This document shows, piece after piece, positions 1 through 8,507 of a stretch of 64,000 nucleotides of DNA; within the stretch, counting starts at the first letter, position 1, and every line of letters begins with the position of its first letter. The notes under the pieces were generated by a model. The model did no database searches. It was given only the letters and a program-made list of their open reading frames with translations, and was not told the origin of the DNA. Location: NCBI GenBank assembly GCA_963762575.1, contig CAVXLL010000015.1, positions 1 through 64,000 of the forward strand, read 5' to 3'. A program made the position numbers and the translations under genes. Source of the DNA: AP-15 sp963762575 (lineage in GTDB: Bacteria; Pseudomonadota; Alphaproteobacteria; ATCC43930; CGMCC-115725).

Positions 1-27
1 CATTACCGGCTTTGCCCATAAGGCAGG

Positions 28-46
28 TAATGGGCGTCGCCCATTA
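28..46. repeat. 19-bp perfect palindrome at IS91 remnant edge
   Basis: Two 9-base arms (TAATGGGCG and CGCCCATTA) flank a single T. The palindrome sits where homology to the zinc-binding N-terminus of an IS91-type transposase begins, so it may mark the end of another insertion or a deletion junction. A transcriptional role cannot be judged because the window starts just upstream. Confidence 0.5.
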
Positions 47-321
47 GCTGCCGTAACCGCCATTGCCCCAAGTGCCAGAGTGCTGCGCAGGGAATGGCTT
101 GCCGCGCGCGAGGCCGATCTGCTGCCGGTGCCTATTTTCACGTGGTGTTCACGCTGCCCGCCGAGATTGCTCAAATCGCCTACCAGAACAAGGCGGTCAT
201 CTACGACATCCTGTTCCGGACGGCGGCCGAGACGCTGCTCACGATCGCCGCCGATCCCAAGCATCTCGGCGCGCGCATTGGCGCCACCGCCGTGCTCCAC
301 AGCTGGGGCTCGGCGATGACC
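46..321 (+). pseudogene. IS91-family transposase, N-terminal remnant
   Basis: IS91 transposases are Y2 HUH-type rolling-circle enzymes. This piece encodes the zinc-binding start (SCRNRHCPKCQ near 49-80) and the YFHVVFTLP segment (from about 133) through WGSAMT at the break. Reading it needs three frames: one slip near 85-95 and another near 131, where one base is missing before the YFHV codons. The coding sense resumes at 2941 with HHPHVH, so the gene was split by an inserted element. Upstream sequence lies outside the window or is replaced. Frameshifts plus interruption make it non-functional. Confidence 0.8.
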
Positions 322-329
322 CAGAACCC

Positions 330-2462
330 TCACTCATGATGCCTGGCATTATCATCTCCTGCATTTTCAATGAACAAGGCAAGCTGATCTTCCGCGCAGC
401 CCCCTTGCAAGATTAGTTTGCCAGTGCGGTGGAGGCGGTCAATAATCCCGCGAATGGGTTCGGCATCCAAATCAGTCCGGCGAATTTCCCACGGTGCACG
501 AGGAGTTACTTGTTCGCACTTTAACAGACCGGCCTCCACCAGCCGTTCGATCGTGCGATGACTGACGCCGCATATTCGTGCAGCTTGGCTCAAGCTAACT
601 CTCTCCGGATCAGGCAGAGCTCGCTTTTGACCGGCAATGGAATGGTTGCGCCTGGCCGTCGCCACGCGTATCTGATTCCATCGCATCCCTTTGCCGGTAG
701 AATAGCCGCGTCGGTTCAACACAGAGGCAATCTGGTCATCGCCGTGGCGAACAGCCATACGACGAATGATCTCCAGCGCCTCGGCAGGCGTGGCCGTTTC
801 GGTTGCGGAACGCGGCCGCTCCATCGCGAGTTGCGTATGCGCGCCTCCCTTCCAGTAAATCACCAACACAAGGCTCTTTTTATCCGGGTCAGTGCGCACG
901 ATGATCTCTTCGATGGCTGTGCGGAAGATCATCTTCTTGAGCGTCGGAGGACAGTGGTCACTCTGCCAGACTTGAGCAAAGTGATCACCCATGGAGCGTA
1001 TTCTGATTTCTTCTTCAGGTGATAACGAATAGCGTTGTGCATCCTGACTGGAAAGCCGTTGCTTGACTGCCTCGATTTCTTCCAGCTTTTCGTTCCACCG
1101 CCGTTCCAACTCGCTGGCTGCAAGCCAATTCCGAGCATCCACCGCGTCGTACTGTTCGAAGGCTTTCTTTGCCTCATACGCCAGTTGCTCCAGCTTGCTG
1201 GACAGGGCGGCACGTTGAGCGGCGTCGCCGGCGCTCAGTTCATCCAGCGCTCGCAGACTGGCTTCCACCCCCAAAGGCGCGATCACCTTTAGAAGTTCTT
1301 GCCCCACCCGGCGGTCGACCGAGCTGCCGCCAAAGCCAATGCAATACTGCCCGCCATCATCATAGTCGCCCTTGCAAAGATAGCGTGCATTGGTGCCGCG
1401 ACCACCCCAATACCGGACATGCAGCTTGCGTCCACAATGTCCACAGCGGAGGAGTCCTACCAGAAGACCCTGGCCAGCGCGTATCGCCGCCATCGACTCG
1501 TCCCCCTCCCAGTTCACCGAATTACGCCGCATCATTCGTCGGTTCTCTTCGTATGTGGCCCAATGAATATAACCTACATGATGATCGCGCATGAAGACGC
1601 GGCACTCTTCGGCGGGGCGCATCGCGCTCTGACGTTTTTCAAGCCGGCCGTCCACCAGCAACGTTGTTACCGGACGCCGTCCCCAAACATAGGCGCCAGC
1701 ATAGAAGGGATTGCACAAAATGTCGCGGATCAGGCTCTGCGAGGGAATCTTCCAGACCAGCCGCGTTCCCTGAATGGGGTTGACCGGGAGCTCCACGTCG
1801 TGATCGCGGAACCATTGGAATGTCTGACGCACGCTCCACAGTTCTCGAAACTTGGCGAACACGAGTTGTATCGCTTCGCAGATCCGTCGGTCGGGATGAA
1901 ACACAATCTTTCCCACGGGGTCTCGGGCATACCCAACCGGGAGCCTTTTGAATAGTTCACCGCGGCGCGCTTTGGACTCCTGCCCCGCCAGCAATCGTTG
2001 TCGTAGGACCTTGAGTTCGACCACGCTGAGTGTCCCTTTGATGCCCAGCACCAATTGATCGTCGAGATAATTCAAATCGTAGACCTGTTGCTCGTCAGCG
2101 ATAAGCGTTCCAAAGATCTGACACACCTCCAGCAGCCGACACCAGTCTTTGTCGGTGCGGGATAGCCGCGATAATTCCCGGCTGCCGACAATTCCGACCT
2201 CTCCCAGTGCCACCAAGCTGAGGACACGCTCGAAGCCTTCCCGCTGGGCCGAGGCAATGCCCGCGCTCGATCCCAGGTCACTATTGATGATCTCGACCTG
2301 CTTCCAGCCCAGAGCACGCACTCGTTCGGCCACCGCATACTGCAGCTGTTGACTTTCCTTATTCTGTCGCACTTGTCTTTCGCTGGACTGCCGAAGGTAG
2401 ACGATCGCCTTCCGAGCCAGGTGCTCCGGTTTGATCTTGGCATTGTACAAAACCTCGGTCAT
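330..2462 (-). CDS. Large serine recombinase (resolvase/invertase family), 710 aa
   Basis: This DNA recombinase is expected to move its host element by 2-bp staggered cleavage through a serine phosphodiester. The N-terminal resolvase domain (about residues 17-160) has the YLRQS motif with candidate nucleophile Ser26 and the SRLSR motif of the catalytic arginine region. A recombinase domain follows, then a zinc ribbon (about 335-380, beginning CGHCGRKL with later cysteines). A helical, probably coiled-coil stretch lies at about 420-485, and a C-terminal MerR-like helix-turn-helix (SLSQAARICGVSHRTIERL) near 620-640. The ATG at 2460-2462 overlaps the stop of an upstream frame as ATGA, suggesting translational coupling. 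The ORF ends within 10 bases of the element border. Length and domain order fit a full-length, probably active enzyme. Confidence 0.9.
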   Translation of the reverse strand: MTEVLYNAKIKPEHLARKAIVYLRQSSERQVRQNKESQQLQYAVAERVRALGWKQVEIINSDLGSSAGIASAQREGFERVLSLVALGEVGIVGSRELSRLSRTDKDWCRLLEVCQIFGTLIADEQQVYDLNYLDDQLVLGIKGTLSVVELKVLRQRLLAGQESKARRGELFKRLPVGYARDPVGKIVFHPDRRICEAIQLVFAKFRELWSVRQTFQWFRDHDVELPVNPIQGTRLVWKIPSQSLIRDILCNPFYAGAYVWGRRPVTTLLVDGRLEKRQSAMRPAEECRVFMRDHHVGYIHWATYEENRRMMRRNSVNWEGDESMAAIRAGQGLLVGLLRCGHCGRKLHVRYWGGRGTNARYLCKGDYDDGGQYCIGFGGSSVDRRVGQELLKVIAPLGVEASLRALDELSAGDAAQRAALSSKLEQLAYEAKKAFEQYDAVDARNWLAASELERRWNEKLEEIEAVKQRLSSQDAQRYSLSPEEEIRIRSMGDHFAQVWQSDHCPPTLKKMIFRTAIEEIIVRTDPDKKSLVLVIYWKGGAHTQLAMERPRSATETATPAEALEIIRRMAVRHGDDQIASVLNRRGYSTGKGMRWNQIRVATARRNHSIAGQKRALPDPERVSLSQAARICGVSHRTIERLVEAGLLKCEQVTPRAPWEIRRTDLDAEPIRGIIDRLHRTGKLILQGGCAEDQLALFIENAGDDNARHHE

Positions 2463-2604
2463 TGACGCTTCCCCCCTCCTCGTGAAAGACCACTACCAGA
2501 ACGCGGGCCATGAGATCGATCAGATCGGCGCGTGTCGCTGCGTCGATTGGCACGGCATCGCATTCCTTTGGGATCATCAGGTCCAGAAATTGAAGTTGCA
2601 CCAC
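2359..2604 (-). CDS. Small ORF upstream of recombinase
   Basis: An 81-aa ORF begins MVQLQFLDLMIPKECDAV and has a plausible helical middle (ATRADLIDLMARVLVVVFHEE). It overlaps the first roughly 100 bases of the recombinase in another frame. Small ORFs in this position accompany similar recombinases in other alphaproteobacteria (from memory). The last 30 residues look like an out-of-frame reading of the recombinase start, so the functional part may be only about 50 residues. No function is assigned. Confidence 0.5.
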   Translation of the reverse strand: MVQLQFLDLMIPKECDAVPIDAATRADLIDLMARVLVVVFHEEGGSVNDRGFVQCQDQTGAPGSEGDRLPSAVQRKTSATE

Positions 2605-2920
2605 GACGATCTCCCTCGCATCCGTTAACAGTCGTTTGCAGGAGGTTATCGTGAACAGGGTCTTTGGAGTCGAGTTGTGAGGCGATCAATGAAGCGAGAG
2701 ATAGGAGGGCTTCCTTACCCAGGTGCGGTCGTTGCGAGATCTTGATCTCGGTGCACTCTGGCAACAGCATCCAAACGGGAATCTTCAGTCGCCTCCCAGC
2801 TGGGTCTATGACACAGACCGCCCCATCTCCCCGCTTCGGGCTGCGAAGGATCTCCAGGGTAGCACCACGAAGCGGGTGAAAGGGGTAGAAGACCTGAACA
2901 TTCGTATTACCCGCGCTCAG
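2459..2920 (-). CDS. DUF5372-like ORF in recombinase element
   Basis: The frame contains FYPFHPLRGATLEIL followed by a segment ending KEALLSLASLIASQL, the pattern of DUF5372 proteins found beside recombinases. It ends with a TGA overlapping the recombinase ATG (ATGA). No ATG or GTG exists before the conserved block inside the element. The only nearby candidate is a CTG at 2918-2920, so the start is uncertain and the gene may be 5'-truncated at the insertion border. The last 60 residues are low-complexity Arg/Gly/Ser and overlap the 81-aa ORF in another frame, so one of the two is probably not translated there. Function unknown. Confidence 0.45.
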   Translation of the reverse strand: MSAGNTNVQVFYPFHPLRGATLEILRSPKRGDGAVCVIDPAGRRLKIPVWMLLPECTEIKISQRPHLGKEALLSLASLIASQLDSKDPVHDNLLQTTVNGCEGDRRGATSISGPDDPKGMRCRANRRSDTRRSDRSHGPRSGSGLSRGGGKRQ

Positions 2921-2940
2921 GGTATTGTGAGCGTGGGTGC

Positions 2941-3675
2941 CACCATCCGCACGTCCATATGATTGTGCCGGGTGGCGGGATATCGCTCGACGGCACGCAC
3001 TGGGTGCGCTGCAAGCCCGGCTTCCTGCTACCGGTGCGGGTGCTTTCCCGCCTGTTCCGGCGGCTGTTCCTGGCAGCGCTGGCCGATGCCCACGCGGCGG
3101 GCCGACTGGCATTTTTTGGCGAGATCAAGGGCCTGGGTCGGTGCGAGGCCTTCACCGCGCATCTCGCACCGCTCAAGAAAAAGAATTGGTTCGTCTACGC
3201 CAAGCCGCCCTTCGCCGGGCCAGAAGCAGTGCTTGCCTATCTCGCCCGCTACACCCATCGCGTCGCCATCTCGAACAGCCGGCTCATTGTTCTCGACGAG
3301 CGCGGCGTGACCTTCCGCTACAAGGATTACCGCCGCAACGGACAGGCGCGGTACCGCACAATGACGCTCAGCGCCGACGAGTTCATCAGGCGCTTCTTGC
3401 TCCACGTTCTGCCAAAGGGGTTTCATCGCATCCGCCACTACGGGCTACTGGCCAGCGCCAGCTGCAAGACCAACATCGCGCGCGCCCGGGAACTGATCGC
3501 CGCCCCAATCCCGCAGGTGGAGCCGTCGGCATCGCACGACACGGTCGATCCCGACGCCATTACCGATCATCGCCCGCCCTGTCCTTGCTGCGGCGGGCGC
3601 ATGATCCTTGTCGAGGTCTTTGCGCGCGGCGCCGCACCGCGCGGACCGCCCTCCGATGCCGGGATTAGGACGTGA
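2941..3675 (+). pseudogene. IS91-family transposase, C-terminal remnant
   Basis: This is the distal half of the split transposase. It starts with the HUH motif HHPHVH (2941-2958), continues with IVPGGG, and includes the segment around YLARYTHRVAISN that carries the family's catalytic tyrosine region. The C-terminus has a CPCCGGRM zinc-binding motif. The half runs in one frame to the stop at 3673-3675, so it has not decayed much internally. It cannot give a full transposase because the first half is frameshifted and separated by the serine-recombinase element. Confidence 0.85.
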
Positions 3676-4138
3676 TCCGATGACGCTCCCTGTCCTCTCA
3701 CGGCGGCACCCGTTAGCCGGAACATCTCGTTCCCGGCGCCGCACTGGTTTCACCCCATCGCCTGCAAATGCCGTCAGGGCATCACCCACCAGCCCTCGAT
3801 CAGGCCGTCGCGCACGTCAGCAGCGGTCAATCCGCGGTCAAAACCGGCTTTGCGCCCTCGGCGATCCCAATAAGACCATCCCTCGGCAAACTCGCTGCCG
3901 CACCAAATCCCCATAGACGGCCAAGTCTTCACCGCTTCTCCGCGGGTTCGTTCTTCGGTGGCTTTCGTACGCCGGCCCTCTTACCGGGGGTATCGCTCGC
4001 GCCGGGCCGGCATCCGAAACCCTTCCCGGAAGCGGCCCTTCTGGTCAATCCGCGGGCGGGACATTCGGGTAGGATTGGCTCGCCGGCCGGTAGGCGAACG
4101 CCGCCAAGGGCATGGTTCGCTCGTCGGGGGCAATCGAT
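3676..4138. other. Intergenic region, no supported gene
   Basis: Between the IS91 remnant and the TPR fragment I see no convincing coding region. The open frames are Arg/Pro/Ser-rich with no recognisable motif, as expected for GC-rich non-coding DNA. The terminal signals of the IS91 element may lie here but I could not locate them. Confidence 0.5.
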
Positions 4139-5194
4139 CTAAGGGGTTAGCGCCGAGAGAAGGGCGTGCGCCTCGGTGAGTTCGGGGAATTGTTGGGTTG
4201 GCGGGAAACCCTCGACCGCCGACGTGAGCGCGGCGTGCGCATCGGCGTCGCGATTGGCCGCGTGATAAAGCTTTGCCAGAGCCAGCGCGGCGCGCAGTTC
4301 GAAGCTCCGCGCTTTCTGCGACTGCGCGATAGCGATTGCCGCCTGCAAAGACTGCTCGGCCGCCGCGGTATCGGCCGGGTCGCGCTGCAGCAGGATCTCG
4401 CCGCGGATGCGGTATAACTCCGCTTCGTACCAGCGCTGCTCGGTGCGCTCCAGTTCGGCGAGCGCGTCGTCCAGGCGCCGGAGCGCGGCATCAGTCTCGC
4501 CGGCGCTCGCCTCGGCTTCCGCCAGCGCCGCTTCGAATCTAGGCAAGAGCCAAACCTGACCTCGCTCCCGAACGAAGGCGAGGCTGCGTCGCATCGCGGC
4601 AAGTCTCCACCCTTCGGCAGCCTCAGACAGCTTTGCCCAGCCCTGAAAAAATACCGCGGCCCAATTGCCTGGGAGGTCGTATCGAGCCACGATATCGGCC
4701 GACGCTTGGCCGTAGGTCGCGACAGCTTCAGGGTTGCGCCTGACAAGCCCCAGCAGCGCCGCCATTGCGAGCGCTTGACCCATTGTCGGAGCATGCGCCG
4801 CCGCCTCGGCGTCGGCGAGGGCGCGGTCGGCAAGGCGCAAAGAATCGTCGATTCGACCCAGCCCCCATAATGTGATGGCGTCGCGAATCTCCGCCGCGGC
4901 GCGGGGATCGTGGCCGAACCGGTTGGCGAAATCACCATGCCGCGCTTGGTCGTAGAGTTCGACAGTCTTATGAAAATGCTCATGGGCGCCGGGAAAATCG
5001 CCGAATGCCGTCAGCGGATCGGCGTTGGCAACCGGGATCATCGGCACCGCATGCTGCTCGGGCTGTCTGGTGGCTATAGTGCTGGTTGGGTGGTCTGCGC
5101 CGTGCCGGCCGTTCTGGTCGGCGTAAACATGTTCCGCCAAGGTAAGCCTGTGCAGCAGCGTAATGCCCTGTGACCTACGCTGTAGTGACAGCAA
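4139..5194 (-). pseudogene. TPR-rich C-terminal fragment of a cyclase/AAA-type regulator
   Basis: The 351-aa frame is all alpha-helical with Ala/Leu/Glu-rich repeats of TPR type from about residue 58 onward (for example LADRALADAEAAAHAPTMGQ). The tail (PELTEAHALLSAL) resembles the C-terminus of large class III adenylate cyclase or AAA-ATPase signalling proteins with TPR repeats. The first 55 residues look non-coding. Cyclase and ATPase domains are absent, so this is best read as a 5'-truncated remnant. An intact small TPR protein starting near residue 60 cannot be excluded. Confidence 0.55.
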
Positions 5195-5269
5195 GTCCGG
5201 AGGGTTTATTTTGGCCGGGCCGCCGTCTTCTCCAAAAGCGTTTTGCCACGGCCTCTCGCCGCCTTCGGG

Positions 5270-5482
5270 TCAGTGCACCGGCCCGGGCGGCGTTTTGTTT
5301 ATGAGTTGGGCGACCGCATCCCTGATCCGGCGCCAGACCGCTACGCCGTTGTAATCGTCGGCGGCTGCCAGTTCATCGGCGCGCGCTTCGCTTTCCTCAA
5401 GCGCCTTCTCGCCATAGCGCTTGAGCATCAGGTTGCCGGCGCGCCAGGTGTCGATCTCGGGTATCACGGGAACAGGCTGCAC
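5270..5482 (-). CDS. Conserved hypothetical protein, 70 aa
   Basis: The small soluble protein starts MQPVPVIPEIDTWRAGNLML and has an amphipathic helical middle (KALEESEARADELAAA) and a conserved-looking end (VWRRIRDAVAQLINKTPPGP). I recall near-identical proteins as common orphans in Rhizobiales and Rhodospirillales, usually next to dehydrogenases or mobile DNA, with no known function. It has no Cys and no membrane segment. The frame is intact although both neighbours are broken. Confidence 0.7.
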   Translation of the reverse strand: MQPVPVIPEIDTWRAGNLMLKRYGEKALEESEARADELAAADDYNGVAVWRRIRDAVAQLINKTPPGPVH

Positions 5483-5552
5483 GTTTTAGATCGCTAATCG
5501 TTTAACACGAAAGCTCAAGTTGCATGCAACCTTAGTAGTATTGAGCCTGAAA

Positions 5553-6000
5553 GATGCGGTCGCTTCCCTTAAGCCCCAGACCGAGCGGTACCTCAACTAC
5601 GTGGCCGACAAATTCGACCTGCGTCGCGATATCCAATTCGACAGCCAAGTCGCGGCGGCGCATTACCGCGAAGAGACGCGCAGCTGGGAGATCGTGTTGG
5701 ACGGGGGCGGCTGCTATTCGACGCAATTTCTGATCACCGCCATCGGCATTCTTTCGGCCCCGACGATGCCGAACATCCCCGGCATTTCGAGCTTCGAGGG
5801 CCTGTCGTGCCATACCCATAGCTGGCCCAAGGAAGGCGTCGATTTCGCCGGCAAGCGGGTCGGCATCATCGGTACCGGCGCCACCGCGGTGCAGACGATC
5901 CAGGAGATCGCCAAAACCGTCGGTCACCTGACGGTGTTCCAGCGCACCCCGAACTGGTGCGCGCCGCTGCATAACGATTTTCCAGCCGTCTCGGCGCTCC
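5553..6000 (+). pseudogene. Baeyer-Villiger-type flavin monooxygenase, internal fragment
   Basis: The fragment starts near PQTERYLNYVADKFDLR and contains the exact BVMO fingerprint F-x-G-x3-H-x3-W as FEGLSCHTHSW. It then has the second Rossmann motif GIIGTGATAVQ that binds NADPH and the TVFQRTPNW segment. These enzymes insert oxygen next to ketones using FAD and NADPH. The N-terminal FAD motif and the whole C-terminal half are missing. The frame stays open past 6000, but the sequence there is antisense to a different gene remnant, so two truncated genes abut here. Confidence 0.85.
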
Positions 6001-6059
6001 CGACTTGGACTGGGCGAAGCCAGGGGATTCCAATGCCGCTCGGCACGCTCGGCCAGGAA

Positions 6060-6331
6060 CGCAGGACGACATTGATCTCCCGGAAACGCAGCGAAGAGAC
6101 ATCGATGCCGTCCGTTCCGGCAAGCGGCACCTGCAGCAAGCGCAGCTTCGGCACCGCCGGAAATCCGCTTCGCCAAGCTCCAGTCAGCACTATATCCGCA
6201 TCGGCCAGCGCCGCAGCCGCCTGTGCCGGTTCGTTGTTATCAAGGATTTCGGTACGGACGTCGGCAGTGATGAATTCGATGATTGCCGTAGCTTGCGAGG
6301 CGGCGAGCGTACCCAGGAACAGTGCTTTCAT
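6060..6331 (-). pseudogene. D-2-hydroxyacid dehydrogenase, N-terminal fragment
   Basis: From the ATG at 6329-6331 the frame reads MKALFLGTLAAS and continues with ADADIVLTGAW, then LRLLQVPLAGTDGID, the start of the substrate domain in D-isomer-specific 2-hydroxyacid dehydrogenases (phosphoglycerate dehydrogenase-like). Similarity stops after about 85 residues, where it meets the monooxygenase fragment. The Rossmann domain and the catalytic Arg, Glu and His are absent, so the gene is dead. Confidence 0.7.
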
Positions 6332-6909
6332 TGGCGGCTCATGCTCCAGCGGCGACAGGTTCGTATAGTAATTTACCCGTAGTAATTTACCCGGCCACGC
6401 ACGTACCCAGCAACACACGGGCTGATCGGCGAACAGCACATGCCATAAGGGGGCCTTTCTCCGAAATTACTTCATTCGTCTCGAAAGGGACCGATGGTTT
6501 GCAGACTCGCCGCTGGAGGGAGATGGATTCGAACTTGTATGGGGCTTTTCCCTGTCAAGTGGTTGTTTTCGATTTATTGCCGTTCTTTGTTCGGAACGGG
6601 AGGGGCCGTTCTTCATCCCGTCGCCTGCGATCAGGTTTCCCGGAGCGCGCGGAAGCGGTCAAGGGACCGAAATGCTAGCAAAGCTTGGCGGCTTGCCGCC
6701 TAGCGGCGCTGGTGTTTCGCAGCGCCTTGACGGCTGAGCACGCGGAGGGACGATGAACCGGGAGATGGGGCTTTCTCTGCGAAGCTGGGTGTCTGACATT
6801 GCTATTCTGCCTATGATCCGAGGGAGCTCGCCATTGGGGCGTATCCTCACGCCGCAAACTTGTATTCGGTAGGTTGGTTGAGATCCTGACCATGATGCAG
6901 TCATGCGCA
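6332..6909. other. Intergenic region without a gene
   Basis: No supported coding region. It contains one copy of a 31-nt element repeated in inverted orientation at 9694-9724. The rest shows only short GC-rich frames without motifs. Confidence 0.5.
6504..6534 (+). repeat. 31-nt dispersed element, copy 1
   Basis: The core CTCGCCGCTGGAGGGAGA, followed by a variable dinucleotide and GATTCGAAC, matches the reverse complement of 9694-9724 except at the dinucleotide. The GGAGGGAGA...GATTCGAAC end resembles the complement of a tRNA T-arm plus acceptor stem. No complete tRNA can be folded here. Confidence 0.6.
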
Positions 6910-7098
6910 TCGACGTGGGCCTTCAGCCCACGGGCTTGACCCGTGGGGAAGCTCCAAGCGGCGGGGCCAATCTTTCAGTCGGCATCAGAGCCAGTTCGAA
7001 TCACGGCTTCCCGCCACTCGGATCGTCAATTCGGCAGTGCGCTGAAAGCCAGCGCGAGCGCCGAATAGCTCCGTGGTATTGCTCGTTCCGGTAAACCC
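6910..7098 (-). ncRNA. Structured flank of IS110 transposase; candidate bridge RNA
   Basis: The non-coding stretch just downstream of the transposase is dense in stems. At 7029-7066 the arms ATTCGGC/GCCGAAT enclose a second stem GCGCTG/CAGCGC with an internal bulge and a 5-nt loop. At about 6915-6947 GTGGGC/GCCCAC is followed by CCCACGGG/CCCGTGGG. IS110-family elements encode a bridge RNA in a non-coding end. Its side differs between subgroups, and the subgroup here is unknown. The structure is visible; the bridge-RNA role is inferred. Confidence 0.3.
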
Positions 7099-7101
7099 CT
7101 T

Positions 7102-8265
7102 TCAGCCCGCTGGACGTAAGACGACACCTTCCAGCGTCTCGCCAGTATTGACAAAGCGCCAGAGTGCGATGAGTAGTTTGCGGGCAAGTGCGACGATCAT
7201 CGTTTTGCGCGTGCCGGCACGGCGATCGGCAGTGCGGGCCTGGTACCATCGCGCCAGTGCGCTGTCCTTTTGAAACCGCAGAAAGCGCCAGGCGAGTGGG
7301 ATCATCCCGCGGCGGACCCGGGCATTGCCGGCTTTGGCGAGCCCTTGTTCCCGCCGCTTGGCGCCGCTCTCGTCGGGCGCACCCGTCAGGCCGGCGTAGC
7401 GCGCCACAGCTCGGCGGTCACGCAGTGGCCGCGACAGCACTTCATTGACGAGCATATCTGCCGTTTCAGTGCCGATGCCGACAACCCGAGCCAGCAGTCG
7501 AACCATGGCGTGCGGCCTGCTTTCAGGCTGTTCTTCTAATCGCTGTCGACGAGCCTCCTCGACTTGCTTGATCTGGCTGATCACCAAACCGAGCCGCGCG
7601 ATGTCGCGCTCCAGTTCGGCTGCGACATTTGGCGGCAGCGGCGAGCCCTCCGGGGTATATAAGGCGGCCAGATGCTCCGCTGCGTTGCGCAGGGTTGGTT
7701 TGAAGTTACGAATGCCGAGCCGGGCCAGCGCTCCCTTCATGCGGTTCACAAGCCGGGTGCGTTCCTTGACCAGGCACTCGCGCTCCCGATTGGGCCGCTT
7801 GGCGTCCTCTTCGGCAAGCGTCGGCACGCGCACCATGCTGCAATGGCCCCGTTCCCCTCGCAGCCACCCCAGGAACCCGCGCTTCAGCAATTCGGTATCC
7901 AGCCGGTCGGTCTTGGCCCGACGATGCTCCCGCGATACCGCGACACTCGAGGGATGGATCACATGCGCCTCGACGTCACGCGCCGCAAGCCAGCGCGCCA
8001 GCCAGAAGCCGTCGCGGCCGGCTTCGAAGGCAAGCGCAATCCGCGTGATTGTGCGGCCGGCCTTGGCCGCCTCGTCGCGCCAGCGATGCAGCACGGTAAG
8101 CAGCCGTTCTGGGCTCGGCTCCAGCTTCTTGCAGGGCTGACGCTCAATGCTGGGAACGAAACCGCCGACCAGCCAGCTCGACTGGCTCATCTCGACGACG
8201 GCAATGATCGTGCTATTTTGGTCCAGGGCGACGAGGGACCTGCTCAAGTCGTTCGGCTGGGGCAT
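7102..8265 (-). CDS. IS110-family transposase (DEDD recombinase)
   Basis: The enzyme rearranges DNA without classical terminal repeats, using an RNA guide in the best-studied members. The N-terminal DEDD nuclease-like domain begins near VALDQNS (Asp is the first acidic residue), with later acidic positions around AKTDRLDTELL. A helical linker follows, then the C-terminal Transposase_20 domain around SRPLRDRRAVARYAGLTGAP. The ATG at 8263-8265 (MPQPNDLSRSL) is preferred to the frame's more upstream ATG because similarity starts there, giving 387 aa, a normal family length. The frame is intact. Element ends could not be defined. Confidence 0.9.
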   Translation of the reverse strand: MPQPNDLSRSLVALDQNSTIIAVVEMSQSSWLVGGFVPSIERQPCKKLEPSPERLLTVLHRWRDEAAKAGRTITRIALAFEAGRDGFWLARWLAARDVEAHVIHPSSVAVSREHRRAKTDRLDTELLKRGFLGWLRGERGHCSMVRVPTLAEEDAKRPNRERECLVKERTRLVNRMKGALARLGIRNFKPTLRNAAEHLAALYTPEGSPLPPNVAAELERDIARLGLVISQIKQVEEARRQRLEEQPESRPHAMVRLLARVVGIGTETADMLVNEVLSRPLRDRRAVARYAGLTGAPDESGAKRREQGLAKAGNARVRRGMIPLAWRFLRFQKDSALARWYQARTADRRAGTRKTMIVALARKLLIALWRFVNTGETLEGVVLRPAG

Positions 8266-8507
8266 CGCGGCACTCCATCGATTAAAATGCAGCGACGAAG
8301 TTGCCACCTCCTCGCCGCCCGCCCCATAGAATTTATCAGTTCCCCTCCACGCCTCACGCACCGGCTGTCGATGGTTGCGGCCTTCCGCGCTCTCAACGTC
8401 GCGAGCGAGCGAAAACAGCGATCCGCAGCCGCGTCGCCCTCGCCGCCCTTCTCGAACTTGGGTATCGTGTCTTGGTGCTACTACCCGCTTTTACCTGAGG
8501 CGCGCAT

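Larger units (their letters stand above)
322..2940 (-). mobile_element. Serine-recombinase element inserted in IS91 transposase
   Basis: Removing about 2.6 kb rejoins the IS91 frame exactly as WGSAMT followed by HHPHVHMIVPGGG, the HUH region of that family. The insert carries a large serine recombinase and one or two small leader ORFs, all on the minus strand. Shared bases at the borders (CA or CCA at 321-323 and 2940-2942) would fit the 2-3 base crossover core of a serine integrase. The termini show no clear long inverted repeat. Boundaries are inferred from the host reading frame, so they are good to within about 3 bases. Confidence 0.7.

Noticed and set aside
3768..4142. 124-aa frame after the IS91 remnant
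   Set aside because: Pro/Arg/Ser-rich with no start signal and no similarity that I recognise.
6504..6534. Possible tRNA gene because of GATTCGAAC
   Set aside because: Only a T-arm/acceptor-like piece is present; no anticodon or D-arm can be folded around it, here or at 9694.
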